Source of the DNA: CAVQBL01 sp963710715 | GTDB lineage: Bacteria > Pseudomonadota > Gammaproteobacteria > DSM-16500 | DNA length: 64,000 bases | Assembly (NCBI GenBank): GCA_963710715.1 | Contig: CAVQBL010000015.1 | Coordinates: 124,001 to 188,000 of the forward strand | Direction: 5' to 3' | Shown: positions 38,001 through 46,339 of the stretch, piece after piece | Position numbering within the stretch: position 1 is the stretch's first letter | Layout of the letters: the number at the start of each line of letters is the position of its first letter | The notes under the pieces: generated by a model | Database searches by the model: none | What the model was told of the DNA's origin: nothing | What the model saw: only the letters and a program-made list of their open reading frames with translations | Translations under genes and position numbers: made by a program

Positions 38001-38157
38001 GGGTCTGTTTACATTTCGCTATGCCGAGTCAGAAAGCATCTATTTTCGAGAACCGCAGCGCAGCATATGTTGGTAATATGTAGGCAGCGGGTCGCAGGAA
38101 AATTGATATTTTCTGGCGATGCTTTATGACCGGCAGAGTAGAAATGTAAACAGACCC
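38001..38157. mobile_element. TA-flanked MITE, copy 1
   Basis: A 157-base element with perfect inverted ends (GGGTCTGTTTACATTTC and its complement), flanked by TA on both sides. It shares its ends and internal blocks (CGCTATGCCGAG, GAGAACCGCAGCGCAGCATA, CCGGCAGAGTAGAAATGT) with copy 2 at 43453-43595. No protein is encoded. TA duplication suggests mobilisation by an IS630/Tc1-mariner-type transposase, not present here. Its right end forms the TAG stop of the ABC permease gene. Confidence 0.85.
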
Positions 38158-39287
38158 TATAACGTCTGCCGATAGCGCTTTATGCAGAGCAACAAAACGA
38201 CAACCAAAAAGATTAAAATAGCTTCGATACTAGACAAAATTTCGTAAAATCCATTCCCTTTCAATAAAATCCCACGGACTATAGTGATGAAATGCGTCAG
38301 TGGCAACGAATTACCTATGATTTGAGCCCATTCAGGCATACCTCGAAATGGAAACATAAAACCAGAAAGAAAGATGGACGGCACAAAAAAGAAAAAAGAA
38401 AGCTGCATCGCTTGCAGTTGGTTTTCGGAAACTGTAGAAAACATGAGCCCCACCGCAAGATTTGCGGCAATAAAAGGTAAACACGCAAATAGCAACAAAA
38501 ACACGCTTCCTTGTATAGGCACAGAAAACAAATAATACGAGAGAAGGAGAATGATGAACACTTGAATATAACCGACGAGAACATAAGGAACCAATTTACC
38601 TAATATAACTTCTGCTGGCTTCGTCGGCATTGCCAACAAACTTTCCATCGTGCCACGCTCTCTTTCCTTAGTAATTGCAAGCGCCGTGATCACAACCAGT
38701 GTCATGGTTAAAACCACCCCCACCATGCCCGGAATGATGTTATATTGTGTCATGCGACCTGGATTATATTTAGCTTGCACCACTAAATTAACGGGAGGAC
38801 CTTGGTTACGCAAATAAGCTAAGCTACCTGAATACTGGTTATAAAGAGAAGCATTTAATAATTGAATAGCTTCGAGTGCATTTCCAGTTGTCGATGGATC
38901 GGTTGCATCTGCTTCAACCAAAATTTCTGGTTTAGTGTTATGTACTAATCGCTCGGAGAAATTTTGCGGGATATAAACAATAAATTGAATCTTACCTTCC
39001 GCTAAAAGCTGTTCCGCATCTTTGGCTTTTTTAACTTCGGGTAAAATCTTAAAATAAGTTGTATTTTGTAAAGCAGCGGTAAAATTACGCGTAAAAACAC
39101 TTTCATCAGCAGAAATAACTGCTGTAGGTAAATTCTTAGGATCCGTGTTAATAGCATAACCAAATATAATAAGTTGTATTAAAGGCAATCCAATCATCAT
39201 CGCAAAAGTAGCACGATCACGTATCATTTGCGTAAATTCTTTCGAAATCATCCCGATTAAACGTTGCCATGAGAAGAAACGATTCAT
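38157..39287 (-). CDS. ABC-2 type transporter permease
   Basis: A 376-residue ABC-2 permease: one N-terminal membrane helix (FAMMIGLPLIQLIIFGYAI), a periplasmic domain (~45-180), then five helices (IIPGMVGVVLTMTLVVITAL to AILIFLVVVLLL). The loop TKERERGTMESLLAMPTKPAEVILGKL is characteristic of this family (YhhJ/YbhS-like). With the ATPase and the membrane-fusion protein that precede it, it should export a drug or other compound across the inner membrane. Its start overlaps the ATPase stop by four bases. The stop TAG is built from the TA target and first G of the MITE at 38001-38157. Confidence 0.9.
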   Translation of the reverse strand: MNRFFSWQRLIGMISKEFTQMIRDRATFAMMIGLPLIQLIIFGYAINTDPKNLPTAVISADESVFTRNFTAALQNTTYFKILPEVKKAKDAEQLLAEGKIQFIVYIPQNFSERLVHNTKPEILVEADATDPSTTGNALEAIQLLNASLYNQYSGSLAYLRNQGPPVNLVVQAKYNPGRMTQYNIIPGMVGVVLTMTLVVITALAITKERERGTMESLLAMPTKPAEVILGKLVPYVLVGYIQVFIILLLSYYLFSVPIQGSVFLLLFACLPFIAANLAVGLMFSTVSENQLQAMQLSFFFFVPSIFLSGFMFPFRGMPEWAQIIGNSLPLTHFITIVRGILLKGNGFYEILSSIEAILIFLVVVLLLCIKRYRQTL

Positions 39288-40207
39288 AGCCTATCCTCAG
39301 TGTTTCCAACTAAGTTAATAAAAACTTCTTCCAAACTTGGCGTAATTTTGCGCCATTCTTGACCGGGTTGTTGTTGCGCTTGAATGGTTTGGATAAGTTG
39401 CTTTTCATCTTTTCCACTCACATGCAAACGCGGACCAAAAAAGGCGACTTGTTCTACACCGGGAAGACTTTTTAATCGCTCTGCCAATTCCATTAATCTT
39501 TCTCCATCGATCACCCAAGTATGAAGTTTTGAATATGCTATAATTTCATCCATCGTTCCTGTTGCTAATAAATTACCATAAGAAATATAAGCAAGCTTGG
39601 TGCAACGCTCCGCTTCATCCATATAGTGAGTACTCACTAAAGTGGTAATACCTCGCAAAGATAACTTGTGAATTTCATCCCAAAATTCGCGGCGTGCTTT
39701 AGGATCCACACCTGCCGTAGGTTCATCCAGTAATAATAATTTTGGATCATGTAATAAGCAGCCAGCAAGAGCAAGACGCTGCTTCCAACCACCCGATAAA
39801 CTGCCAGTGAGCTGATTTTTATATCGTTCTAAATTAAAGGTTTTAATACAGTCTAAAATTTTTTGTTTCCGATTTTTAATTTGAAACATGCGGCCGATAA
39901 AATCTAAATTTTCAATCGCAGTCAAATCATGATAAAGACTAAAACTTTGCGTCATGTAACCGACTTCTTTTTTGATCGAGTAGGACTGCGTCAAAATATC
40001 ATAACCCAAGCAATGGCCCTCACCCGAATCTGGGATTAATAAACCACAAAGCATTCGCAATGTAGTTGTTTTACCACTGCCATTAGGACCTAAAAACCCA
40101 TACACTTCACCCTGTCGAACTTGTAAGCGCAGATTAATCACTGCCGGTTTGCCATTAAAGCTTTTATTGAGATTATTAACATCGATAACCAGAGAATGAT
40201 TAGTCAT
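39284..40207 (-). CDS. ABC transporter ATP-binding protein
   Basis: A 307-residue ATPase with Walker A GPNGSGKTTT, Q-loop MTQSFSLYHDLT, signature LSGGWKQRLALAG, Walker B LLLLDEPTAGVDP and switch His in VSTHYMDEAERC. The C-terminal ~70 residues are the extra domain of drug-type ABC-2 ATPases. It powers the permease encoded next. It overlaps the fusion-protein gene by eight bases, so three genes form one minus-strand operon, probably following recJ. Confidence 0.92.
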   Translation of the reverse strand: MTNHSLVIDVNNLNKSFNGKPAVINLRLQVRQGEVYGFLGPNGSGKTTTLRMLCGLLIPDSGEGHCLGYDILTQSYSIKKEVGYMTQSFSLYHDLTAIENLDFIGRMFQIKNRKQKILDCIKTFNLERYKNQLTGSLSGGWKQRLALAGCLLHDPKLLLLDEPTAGVDPKARREFWDEIHKLSLRGITTLVSTHYMDEAERCTKLAYISYGNLLATGTMDEIIAYSKLHTWVIDGERLMELAERLKSLPGVEQVAFFGPRLHVSGKDEKQLIQTIQAQQQPGQEWRKITPSLEEVFINLVGNTEDRL

Positions 40208-41003
40208 GAAGAATAATATCCACCGGTTGTCCTGGATGAAACTGAGTAATCATATCGGCTGGAATATCAGCACGCACGAGGTATACCAATTTATAACGTG
40301 TACCCTGACTATAAATAATCGGCGGCGTGTATTCTGCTTCTGATGAAATATAACTGATTTTTGCTGCTATTTTTTGTTTATTACAACCGTCACAACTAAA
40401 ATAAATTGTTTGTCCTAGATGAATGGTACTGAGCTGACCCTCTGGAATATAAAATAATACTTTAATATTTTCAGGAGCAAGTAAAGCAAGTACAGGTTGA
40501 TTGGCTGGAACTTTTTCACCCACACGGAAAAAAGTATCGTTAACATAACCCGATATAGGCGCCGCTACCGTTTTTTGCTCATAAGCCCACTGCATTTGAA
40601 TGACATTTTGTTCCATTGTTTGTAATTGTTTTATATAACTATCGTAATCCGTTTGGGCTTGATCCATTACAGATTTCGGAGTGTCATTGTGTGCATAAAG
40701 AGTTTTTTGTCGAGCTAATTGGATTTTTGCAAAATCAACCTCCGCTTGCATTTGCCCAACTTTAGCCTTGGCAGATTCCATCGCGGCTTCATCTGGCTGT
40801 GGATCCAGAGTAAAGAGTAAATCATCTTTTTTGACTGTTTGGCCGCGTTTAACATTTAAGGTAAGCAAAGTACCAGAAACACCACTGCTAATATAAGTGT
40901 ATTCTCCTTCAATATAACCAGACAGTGCATTGTTATCCTGCGAGCAAGCAGTCATGCTTAGAAAAAACAACATCGTGATCAATAAATAAAGTTTTTTAGT
41001 CAC
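40200..41003 (-). CDS. HlyD-family membrane fusion lipoprotein
   Basis: The 267-residue protein starts with a lipoprotein signal (LLITMLFFLSMTAC, Cys near residue 20). A biotinyl-lipoyl half (GVSGTLLTLNVKRGQTVKKD), a coiled hairpin (~75-140) and the second half (KTVAAPISGYVNDTFFRVGE) follow. This is the adaptor subunit of ABC-2 exporters (YhiI/YbhG-like), linking the inner-membrane pump to an outer channel. It overlaps recJ by eight bases and the ATPase gene by eight. Confidence 0.9.
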   Translation of the reverse strand: MTKKLYLLITMLFFLSMTACSQDNNALSGYIEGEYTYISSGVSGTLLTLNVKRGQTVKKDDLLFTLDPQPDEAAMESAKAKVGQMQAEVDFAKIQLARQKTLYAHNDTPKSVMDQAQTDYDSYIKQLQTMEQNVIQMQWAYEQKTVAAPISGYVNDTFFRVGEKVPANQPVLALLAPENIKVLFYIPEGQLSTIHLGQTIYFSCDGCNKQKIAAKISYISSEAEYTPPIIYSQGTRYKLVYLVRADIPADMITQFHPGQPVDIILHD

Positions 41004-42729
41004 AGCCCACCAATTCTAAATGTTCAACAATAAGTTGTACGCTTCTGCGGCCACGAAATTCATTTACATCTAAACGATAAGCTGCATGAACAGCATCACA
41101 TCGATAATTTGGCCAATGATTTAAATTAACATTAAATGCAATCGCATCCACTGTTTTTTCATCTTTTTCTAAAACCATTTTTAAATGTTTATTACCCACG
41201 AGCCTCTGATCAACAATTTTAAATATACTATCAAATAATGGTTCAGGAAAGGCTTGCCCCCACGGCCCTGCTTCACGCAAGATCTCAGCCACTTCAAGTG
41301 TTAACTCATGTGATTGCAATTCTCCATCACTCAGCAAACAATTATTTAAATGTTCTTCTTTAATTTGTGCTGAAATGGTTGCAGCAAATACTTTAGAAAA
41401 TTCTTCAAATGCAATTCGAGGAATTGTTAATCCTGCCGCCATTGCATGCCCACCAAACTTCAAGATGAGATGGGGATGTTGCGTTGCAACAGTTGCCAAT
41501 ACATCGCGAATATGAACACCTTGAATTGAGCGTGCCGAACCTTTCATTTCAGTCTCATTCGCAAGTGCAAATGCAATAGTGGGACGATGAAAACGGTCCT
41601 TAATGCGTGAAGCTAAAATGCCAATGACACCTTGATGCCATTCAGCATCAAATAAACAAATTCCGTGTGGCAATTGCTGCGTCTCATTTAAGGAAAATTT
41701 ATTTAATACTGCAAACGCTTGGGTTGACATATCTTGTTCTATCACGCGGCGTTCTTCATTTAATTGATTAAGCAGTTGCGCCATTTCTCTCGCTTGCGAC
41801 AAATCATCTGTGAGTAAACATTCAATCCCTAATGACATATCATCTAAACGTCCTGCTGCATTCAAACGTGGAGCCACTGCAAAACCCAAATCGGTAGCAA
41901 CTAAACGCGCCTGATTGCGATTAGCAATTTCTAATAATGCTGTAATTCCTGGAACACAATGTCCCGCGCGAATACGTCGCAAGCCTTGATGCACCATAAT
42001 CCGATTATTGTGATCAAGAGAAACAACATCTGCTACCGTCCCCAGCGCAACCAGATCTAACAAACGCGACATATTAGGTTCAGGAATACATTGCTGCACA
42101 AACCAATTGTTAGCAATTAAATGGCGACGTAACGCTAACATCACATAAAAAATCACACCCACTCCAGCAATACTTTTACTCGCAAACGCATCATGTAGTT
42201 GATTAGGATTAACGATGGCATCCGCTGGGGGCAATGTTGCTGCGGGCAAGTGATGATCCGTAATAATAACTTGTATGCCAAGCTCCTTTGCTGCAATGAC
42301 TCCAGCATGGTTTGCAATGCCATTATCAACTGTGATAATCACAGCTGGCGAAAAATTTTTTGCAACTTGAACCAGTTCTGGTGTTAAGCCATATCCAAAT
42401 TGAAATCGATTGGGAACTAAAAAATCCACTTGCTGCGCACCAAAACTCTTCAGCGCACGAATTGCAACAGCCGTGCTAGTTGCGCCATCTGCATCAAAGT
42501 CACCCACCACCAGAATTTTTTTCTGCTGTGACAATACCTCTGCGAGGCAAGCCACTGCCGGATCAATTCCAGATAAGCTTTGATATGGCAACAACCGCTC
42601 AAGGTCACACTGAAGTTCTACATGAGATTGAATCCCACGGGTCGAATAAACGCGATGTAAAATAGGGTGAAGGTGAGGCGCAATCCATTCCGTTTTTTCT
42701 GCGTTGCGCCTGATTATTTTTTTTCCCAT
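40996..42729 (-). CDS. recJ: Single-strand DNA exonuclease RecJ
   Basis: The 577-residue enzyme carries the DHH phosphoesterase motifs: VVGDFDADGATST, VDNGIANHAG, ITDHHLP, ALGTVADVVSL and the C-terminal DHHA1 FGGHAMAAGLT. RecJ degrades single-stranded DNA 5' to 3' in recombination and mismatch repair. Length is normal. AAGGATAG lies nine bases before the ATG. The first transporter gene overlaps its end, so the exporter may be read through from recJ. Confidence 0.96.
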   Translation of the reverse strand: MGKKIIRRNAEKTEWIAPHLHPILHRVYSTRGIQSHVELQCDLERLLPYQSLSGIDPAVACLAEVLSQQKKILVVGDFDADGATSTAVAIRALKSFGAQQVDFLVPNRFQFGYGLTPELVQVAKNFSPAVIITVDNGIANHAGVIAAKELGIQVIITDHHLPAATLPPADAIVNPNQLHDAFASKSIAGVGVIFYVMLALRRHLIANNWFVQQCIPEPNMSRLLDLVALGTVADVVSLDHNNRIMVHQGLRRIRAGHCVPGITALLEIANRNQARLVATDLGFAVAPRLNAAGRLDDMSLGIECLLTDDLSQAREMAQLLNQLNEERRVIEQDMSTQAFAVLNKFSLNETQQLPHGICLFDAEWHQGVIGILASRIKDRFHRPTIAFALANETEMKGSARSIQGVHIRDVLATVATQHPHLILKFGGHAMAAGLTIPRIAFEEFSKVFAATISAQIKEEHLNNCLLSDGELQSHELTLEVAEILREAGPWGQAFPEPLFDSIFKIVDQRLVGNKHLKMVLEKDEKTVDAIAFNVNLNHWPNYRCDAVHAAYRLDVNEFRGRRSVQLIVEHLELVGCD

Positions 42730-42758
42730 ATGTTGCGCTATCCTTCAAATGGGCAGAC

Positions 42759-43025
42759 CTATGTGTCTGCCCTTGCTATAATTCTTTTATTATACCGATT
42801 TACCGCAATAACACTCCAAATACATGAAATTAACCACACCATTATTTTAGGCACCAGATAGGGGCTAGAAAATACAACAAAACCCAAACAGATCATGATT
42901 ATGCCACCCAAAGAAGTTGCATAAAGCAACCCAACAGGCCCCAAAAAAACCGCAAACAATAATGCTCCCGCTACCGTTTTCAATGGCAGAGTCAGCTTAA
43001 TTTTTTGTGCTTGAACTTCCGTCAT
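42759..43025 (-). CDS. Small membrane protein of unknown function
   Basis: An 88-residue protein with a charged N-terminus (MTEVQAQKIKLTLPLK) and three closely spaced hydrophobic segments (VAGALLFAVFLGPVGLLYA, GGIIMICLGFVVFS, IMVWLISCIWSVIAV). The last residues are basic. No family recognised. It lies 30 bases upstream of recJ on the same strand. Confidence 0.6.
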   Translation of the reverse strand: MTEVQAQKIKLTLPLKTVAGALLFAVFLGPVGLLYATSLGGIIMICLGFVVFSSPYLVPKIMVWLISCIWSVIAVNRYNKRIIARADT

Positions 43026-43044
43026 ATCTTTTTACCTCATATGT

Positions 43045-43050
43045 TATAAT
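43045..43050 (+). promoter_or_regulatory. Extended -10 promoter element for the Mth938-like gene
   Basis: TATAAT preceded by TGT gives an extended -10 box about 26 bases before the ATG. No good -35 is seen, which extended -10 promoters can tolerate. Confidence 0.5.
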
Positions 43051-43075
43051 TTCAATATACCTCTGGGAGAACATC

Positions 43076-43453
43076 ATGTCGTCATTGCTACAACTCGATG
43101 AAAACCGTGCCAGTTATCAAATTGTGGCATTTAAACCAGGATACATTCAAGTCAATGAAAAAACTTATACCCGAAGTATCATTATTGCCCCCGAAAAATT
43201 GATTACTGATTGGCCACCACAAACCATTACCGAGCTCACTCGAGGAAGTTTAAATACGATCATCGCATTAAAACCTGCTATTTTGTTAATTGGTACTGGA
43301 ACAAGCTTACAATTTCCTGCCTTGGAACTTTATGGCGACTTAATCAATCAAGGTGTGGGGGTAGAAATTATGGATACCAGTGCAGCTTGCCGTACTTATA
43401 ACGCCTTAACCTCAGAAAATAGAAATGTGGTAGCAGCATTAATCATTGCCTAG
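43076..43453 (+). CDS. Mth938/DUF498-family protein
   Basis: A 125-residue protein with the family core ALKPAILLIGTGTSLQFP and GVGVEIMDTSAACRTYNAL. Members are small cytosolic proteins of unclear function (related to human NDUFAF3). The ATG at 43076 has GGGAG nearby; the upstream in-frame ATG lacks one. The stop TAG consists of TA plus the first G of the MITE that begins at 43453. Confidence 0.85.
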   Translation: MSSLLQLDENRASYQIVAFKPGYIQVNEKTYTRSIIIAPEKLITDWPPQTITELTRGSLNTIIALKPAILLIGTGTSLQFPALELYGDLINQGVGVEIMDTSAACRTYNALTSENRNVVAALIIA

Positions 43454-43595
43454 GGTCCGTTGACATTTCGCTATGCCGAGCCAGAAAGAATCGATTTTTG
43501 AGAACCGCAGCGCAGCATACGTGGGTGGTATGTGAGCAGCGGATCGCAGAAAATCGATGCTTTATGGCCGGCAGAGTAGAAATGTCAACCGACCC
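43453..43595. mobile_element. TA-flanked MITE, copy 2
   Basis: A 143-base relative of the element at 38001-38157, with ends GGGTCCGTTGACATTTC and its complement (one mismatch), flanked by TA. It lies between two convergent genes. Its left end completes the stop of the Mth938-like gene and its right end supplies the last codons and stop of the CorC/HlyC-type gene. Confidence 0.85.
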
Positions 43596-44856
43596 TAACA
43601 TCGCGTGGAAAAACTCGTGCAACCTTCACACGATTTTCTTTTACATCCACAATTTCGACTGGATAACCGGAAATACGCAGACACGTACCCGCGTGTGGCA
43701 TCGCTTCTAGACTATCAATAATCAAGCCATTTAATGTACGCGACCCTCGTGTTGGAAATCGCCACTTGGTAAAACGATTCAACTCACGGATAGTAATTGC
43801 CCCATCCACCAAATAGCTACCATCGGATTGCGCTTGAATAATTTTATGTGTGGTTGAAACATTCGCCGTAAATTCACCGACGATTTCTTCTAAAATATCT
43901 TCTAAAGAAACCAGCCCTTGAACTTCTCCGTATTCATCAACCACTAAAGCAATGCGTTTACGCTGCCGTTGAAAATGCAATAATTGAATATTCAGTGGTG
44001 TTCCAACCGGAATGAAATAAGCTTCTTGCAAGGTTTTTAATAGAGTTTCTTTATTTATCGGCTGTTGCATGACAGCTCTTTGCATGAAGTCACGTAAATG
44101 TAAAAAACCTACAACTTGGTTAATGTGCTCCCGATAAACCGGTAACCAATCATACTGACTATTCGCAATGAGTTTTTGTGTCTCACTCCAATCTTGTTCT
44201 ATATCAATTCCAATAATCTCATGTCGCGGAACCATGACTTCATCCACAATCACTTTATTTAAATCTAAAATTCCTAACAACATATCTTGATATTCATGTG
44301 AAATGCGCCCTGCTGTCTCATACACAATGCTACGCAATTCTTCACGACTTAAAGGGTCCGCACGCGAATCACTCACTCGAATACCAAATAGCCGCAAAAG
44401 ACCGTTTGAAACTGCATTGATAAGCCACACCAGTGGATAAAACAACTTCAATAAAATAGTGATAGGCCATGCGATTACCTTTGAAACGTTCTCGGGGTAT
44501 AAAGCAGCCAAGGTTTTAGGTGCAACTTCCCCAAAAATTAAAATGGCGAAAGTCAGAATCACGGTAGATAACACGACACCTGCATTACCCAGCAACTGCA
44601 CTGCAACTAATGTTGCCAACGCAGAAGCAACGATATTTGTTACGCTATTGCCAATTAAAATGAGCCCTAGCATACGGTCAGGGCGTTTAAGCAATTTTAA
44701 AATCAGAACCGCATAGCGTTTGCCCATACGAGCCCGGTGGCGTAAACGATAACGATTGATAGCCATTAATCCCGTTTCAGAACAAGAAAAAAATGCAGAC
44801 AAAAGGATCAGGAATACCAAAGTCAAACCAAAAATAGTTAATTCAAAATCACTCAA
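43585..44856 (-). CDS. corB: CNNM/CorB-type transporter-associated protein (DUF21-CBS-CorC)
   Basis: A 423-residue protein: DUF21 membrane domain with four helices (~5-150; FFSCSETGLMAINRYRL, FGEVAPKTLAALYPE), a CBS pair (~200-330; VMVPRHEI, YGEVQGLVSLEDILEEIVGE) and a CorC/HlyC domain at the end (DGAITIRELNRF). Members are linked to magnesium or cobalt efflux. The start appears to be a TTG with AGGTG upstream. The last few residues (RVG) and the TGA are encoded inside the MITE end, so the native C-terminus was slightly changed. Confidence 0.88.
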   Translation of the reverse strand: MSDFELTIFGLTLVFLILLSAFFSCSETGLMAINRYRLRHRARMGKRYAVLILKLLKRPDRMLGLILIGNSVTNIVASALATLVAVQLLGNAGVVLSTVILTFAILIFGEVAPKTLAALYPENVSKVIAWPITILLKLFYPLVWLINAVSNGLLRLFGIRVSDSRADPLSREELRSIVYETAGRISHEYQDMLLGILDLNKVIVDEVMVPRHEIIGIDIEQDWSETQKLIANSQYDWLPVYREHINQVVGFLHLRDFMQRAVMQQPINKETLLKTLQEAYFIPVGTPLNIQLLHFQRQRKRIALVVDEYGEVQGLVSLEDILEEIVGEFTANVSTTHKIIQAQSDGSYLVDGAITIRELNRFTKWRFPTRGSRTLNGLIIDSLEAMPHAGTCLRISGYPVEIVDVKENRVKVARVFPRDVRVG

Positions 44857-45028
44857 GTGGCACCTGTTCGTTAAATTATGAACGTTATTTTCTAATGGTT
44901 ATTACTGACAGTGTCAATAGATACAAACAACATTGCAATTCTGTATGAGGAAACAATCCATTTCTGGACAAAAATAATTGAATTGAGCTAAAGTGACTCG
45001 GTTACTATAAGAAAACTAGGAGACCATA

Positions 45029-46234
45029 ATGCCAAATGACGCATCTGCAGAGCTGATTAAGACCGTCACCTCTGATCAGCCAGAGGAAACTCAATGCGAG
45101 ATAATAAACACCATAATGCAAGCTTCTCAAATCTATAGTAGCAAAAAAGCTTTAGAGCACCTTGCCGTTGATCCAGATACACAGATTAAGCGTCAGCTTA
45201 GCAGTAAGCAGCCCGAGTATATTTTCACCCCTACCGCTTTAGCAGCAGCTCGCGGTCATTTCAAAGTGGTTAAGTTACTCAATGAACGTAAAACCTCCCC
45301 CTATCTCCCCTTGGCCCATATGGCGTTTTGGAGCTATGAAGCTAAGAAAGAAGAGGAACTTTATAAGATAGCTCGTTTTTTATTCAGCGCTCATCCTGAT
45401 CTCAATCTAAACCAAGAAATCCCAGTAAAAGAAGGTCCGAAAGCTGGCTGTCGCAAAAGCTTAAGTGCCATTTCGGCTACGGGTTACAGTAGTAAACCAA
45501 ATAAACTTCAAAAATTGATTTATTGTAAACAAAAGCTTGATGCGTTTATCTCAACATTTAATTGGTTAAACTCATCGCATGATGAAAAATTGATTGATGA
45601 GGCTTACAATGCCGATTCAGATTATCTCATTTCACGAATTAGCCCTCTTATTAGCTCAGGTCAACTAGCCGAGGAAAAGCAGCACTCTTATCTACGCACA
45701 CTAATCCGCTTAATAAGAAACAAGTGTGATGATGAATATAAAGAAAAAGGGCGTTATAGCCAATCCTTTGTAGATTTGTCAAAGCAGCTGAAAACCCACG
45801 AAGTTGATAAAGATACGGAAAAATATTATCTCGGAGAAATTCAAAAGAGTGGTGGCAAGGCGCCTCAAATAGAGCCAAGAATTTTTTTCACAACAGTGGA
45901 AAAAGAAGCTTTTTTTGACAAAGAATTCGAAAAACGTTTAACGCTTACAGTAGAATCAGAAACTACTGTACTTGACCCACAAGGTCTTCGCCAATTACCA
46001 ACTATTGATCCCGCCCAATCAACCGATCCCATCCAATCAACAACACTTTCTGCTTTTTTAAACGGTTACAACATAACATATTTTGCCAAGGCCGCAAAAG
46101 CTACCAAGCCAAATGCTAGTGCTTCTGCTGCGATCGCAACAACCACTCAGCCAACTTCTGCTGCTGCCGCAACAACACCAGCGCCATCATCTACTGCCGC
46201 CGCCGCAACAGTACCAACAAAGTCATCATCTTAA
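45029..46234 (+). CDS. Unknown protein, ankyrin-like start and Ala/Thr/Pro-rich tail
   Basis: A 401-residue protein with a strong ribosome site (TAGGAG). Residues ~65-85 (TPTALAAARGHFKVVKLLNE) look like one ankyrin repeat and the following region is helical. The last ~60 residues are low-complexity Ala, Thr, Pro and Ser. No signal peptide or membrane helix. No family recognised. Charged helical proteins with ankyrin repeats and disordered tails are common among type IV effectors of Legionellales, so an effector role is possible; evidence is weak. Confidence 0.6.
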   Translation: MPNDASAELIKTVTSDQPEETQCEIINTIMQASQIYSSKKALEHLAVDPDTQIKRQLSSKQPEYIFTPTALAAARGHFKVVKLLNERKTSPYLPLAHMAFWSYEAKKEEELYKIARFLFSAHPDLNLNQEIPVKEGPKAGCRKSLSAISATGYSSKPNKLQKLIYCKQKLDAFISTFNWLNSSHDEKLIDEAYNADSDYLISRISPLISSGQLAEEKQHSYLRTLIRLIRNKCDDEYKEKGRYSQSFVDLSKQLKTHEVDKDTEKYYLGEIQKSGGKAPQIEPRIFFTTVEKEAFFDKEFEKRLTLTVESETTVLDPQGLRQLPTIDPAQSTDPIQSTTLSAFLNGYNITYFAKAAKATKPNASASAAIATTTQPTSAAAATTPAPSSTAAAATVPTKSSS

Positions 46235-46297
46235 AAACTCACGTCTCGTGGAAAACCCACGGGACAATGTTTTTTCGCGCCTTAAACAAAATTCAGT

Positions 46298-46303
46298 TAT
46301 AAT
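46298..46303 (+). promoter_or_regulatory. -10 box upstream of ffh
   Basis: A perfect TATAAT 36 bases before the ffh ATG. No good -35 is evident at the usual spacing. Confidence 0.4.
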
Positions 46304-46339
46304 CCCTCATCATTTTAAATACATTTGGCAATTAAAATT

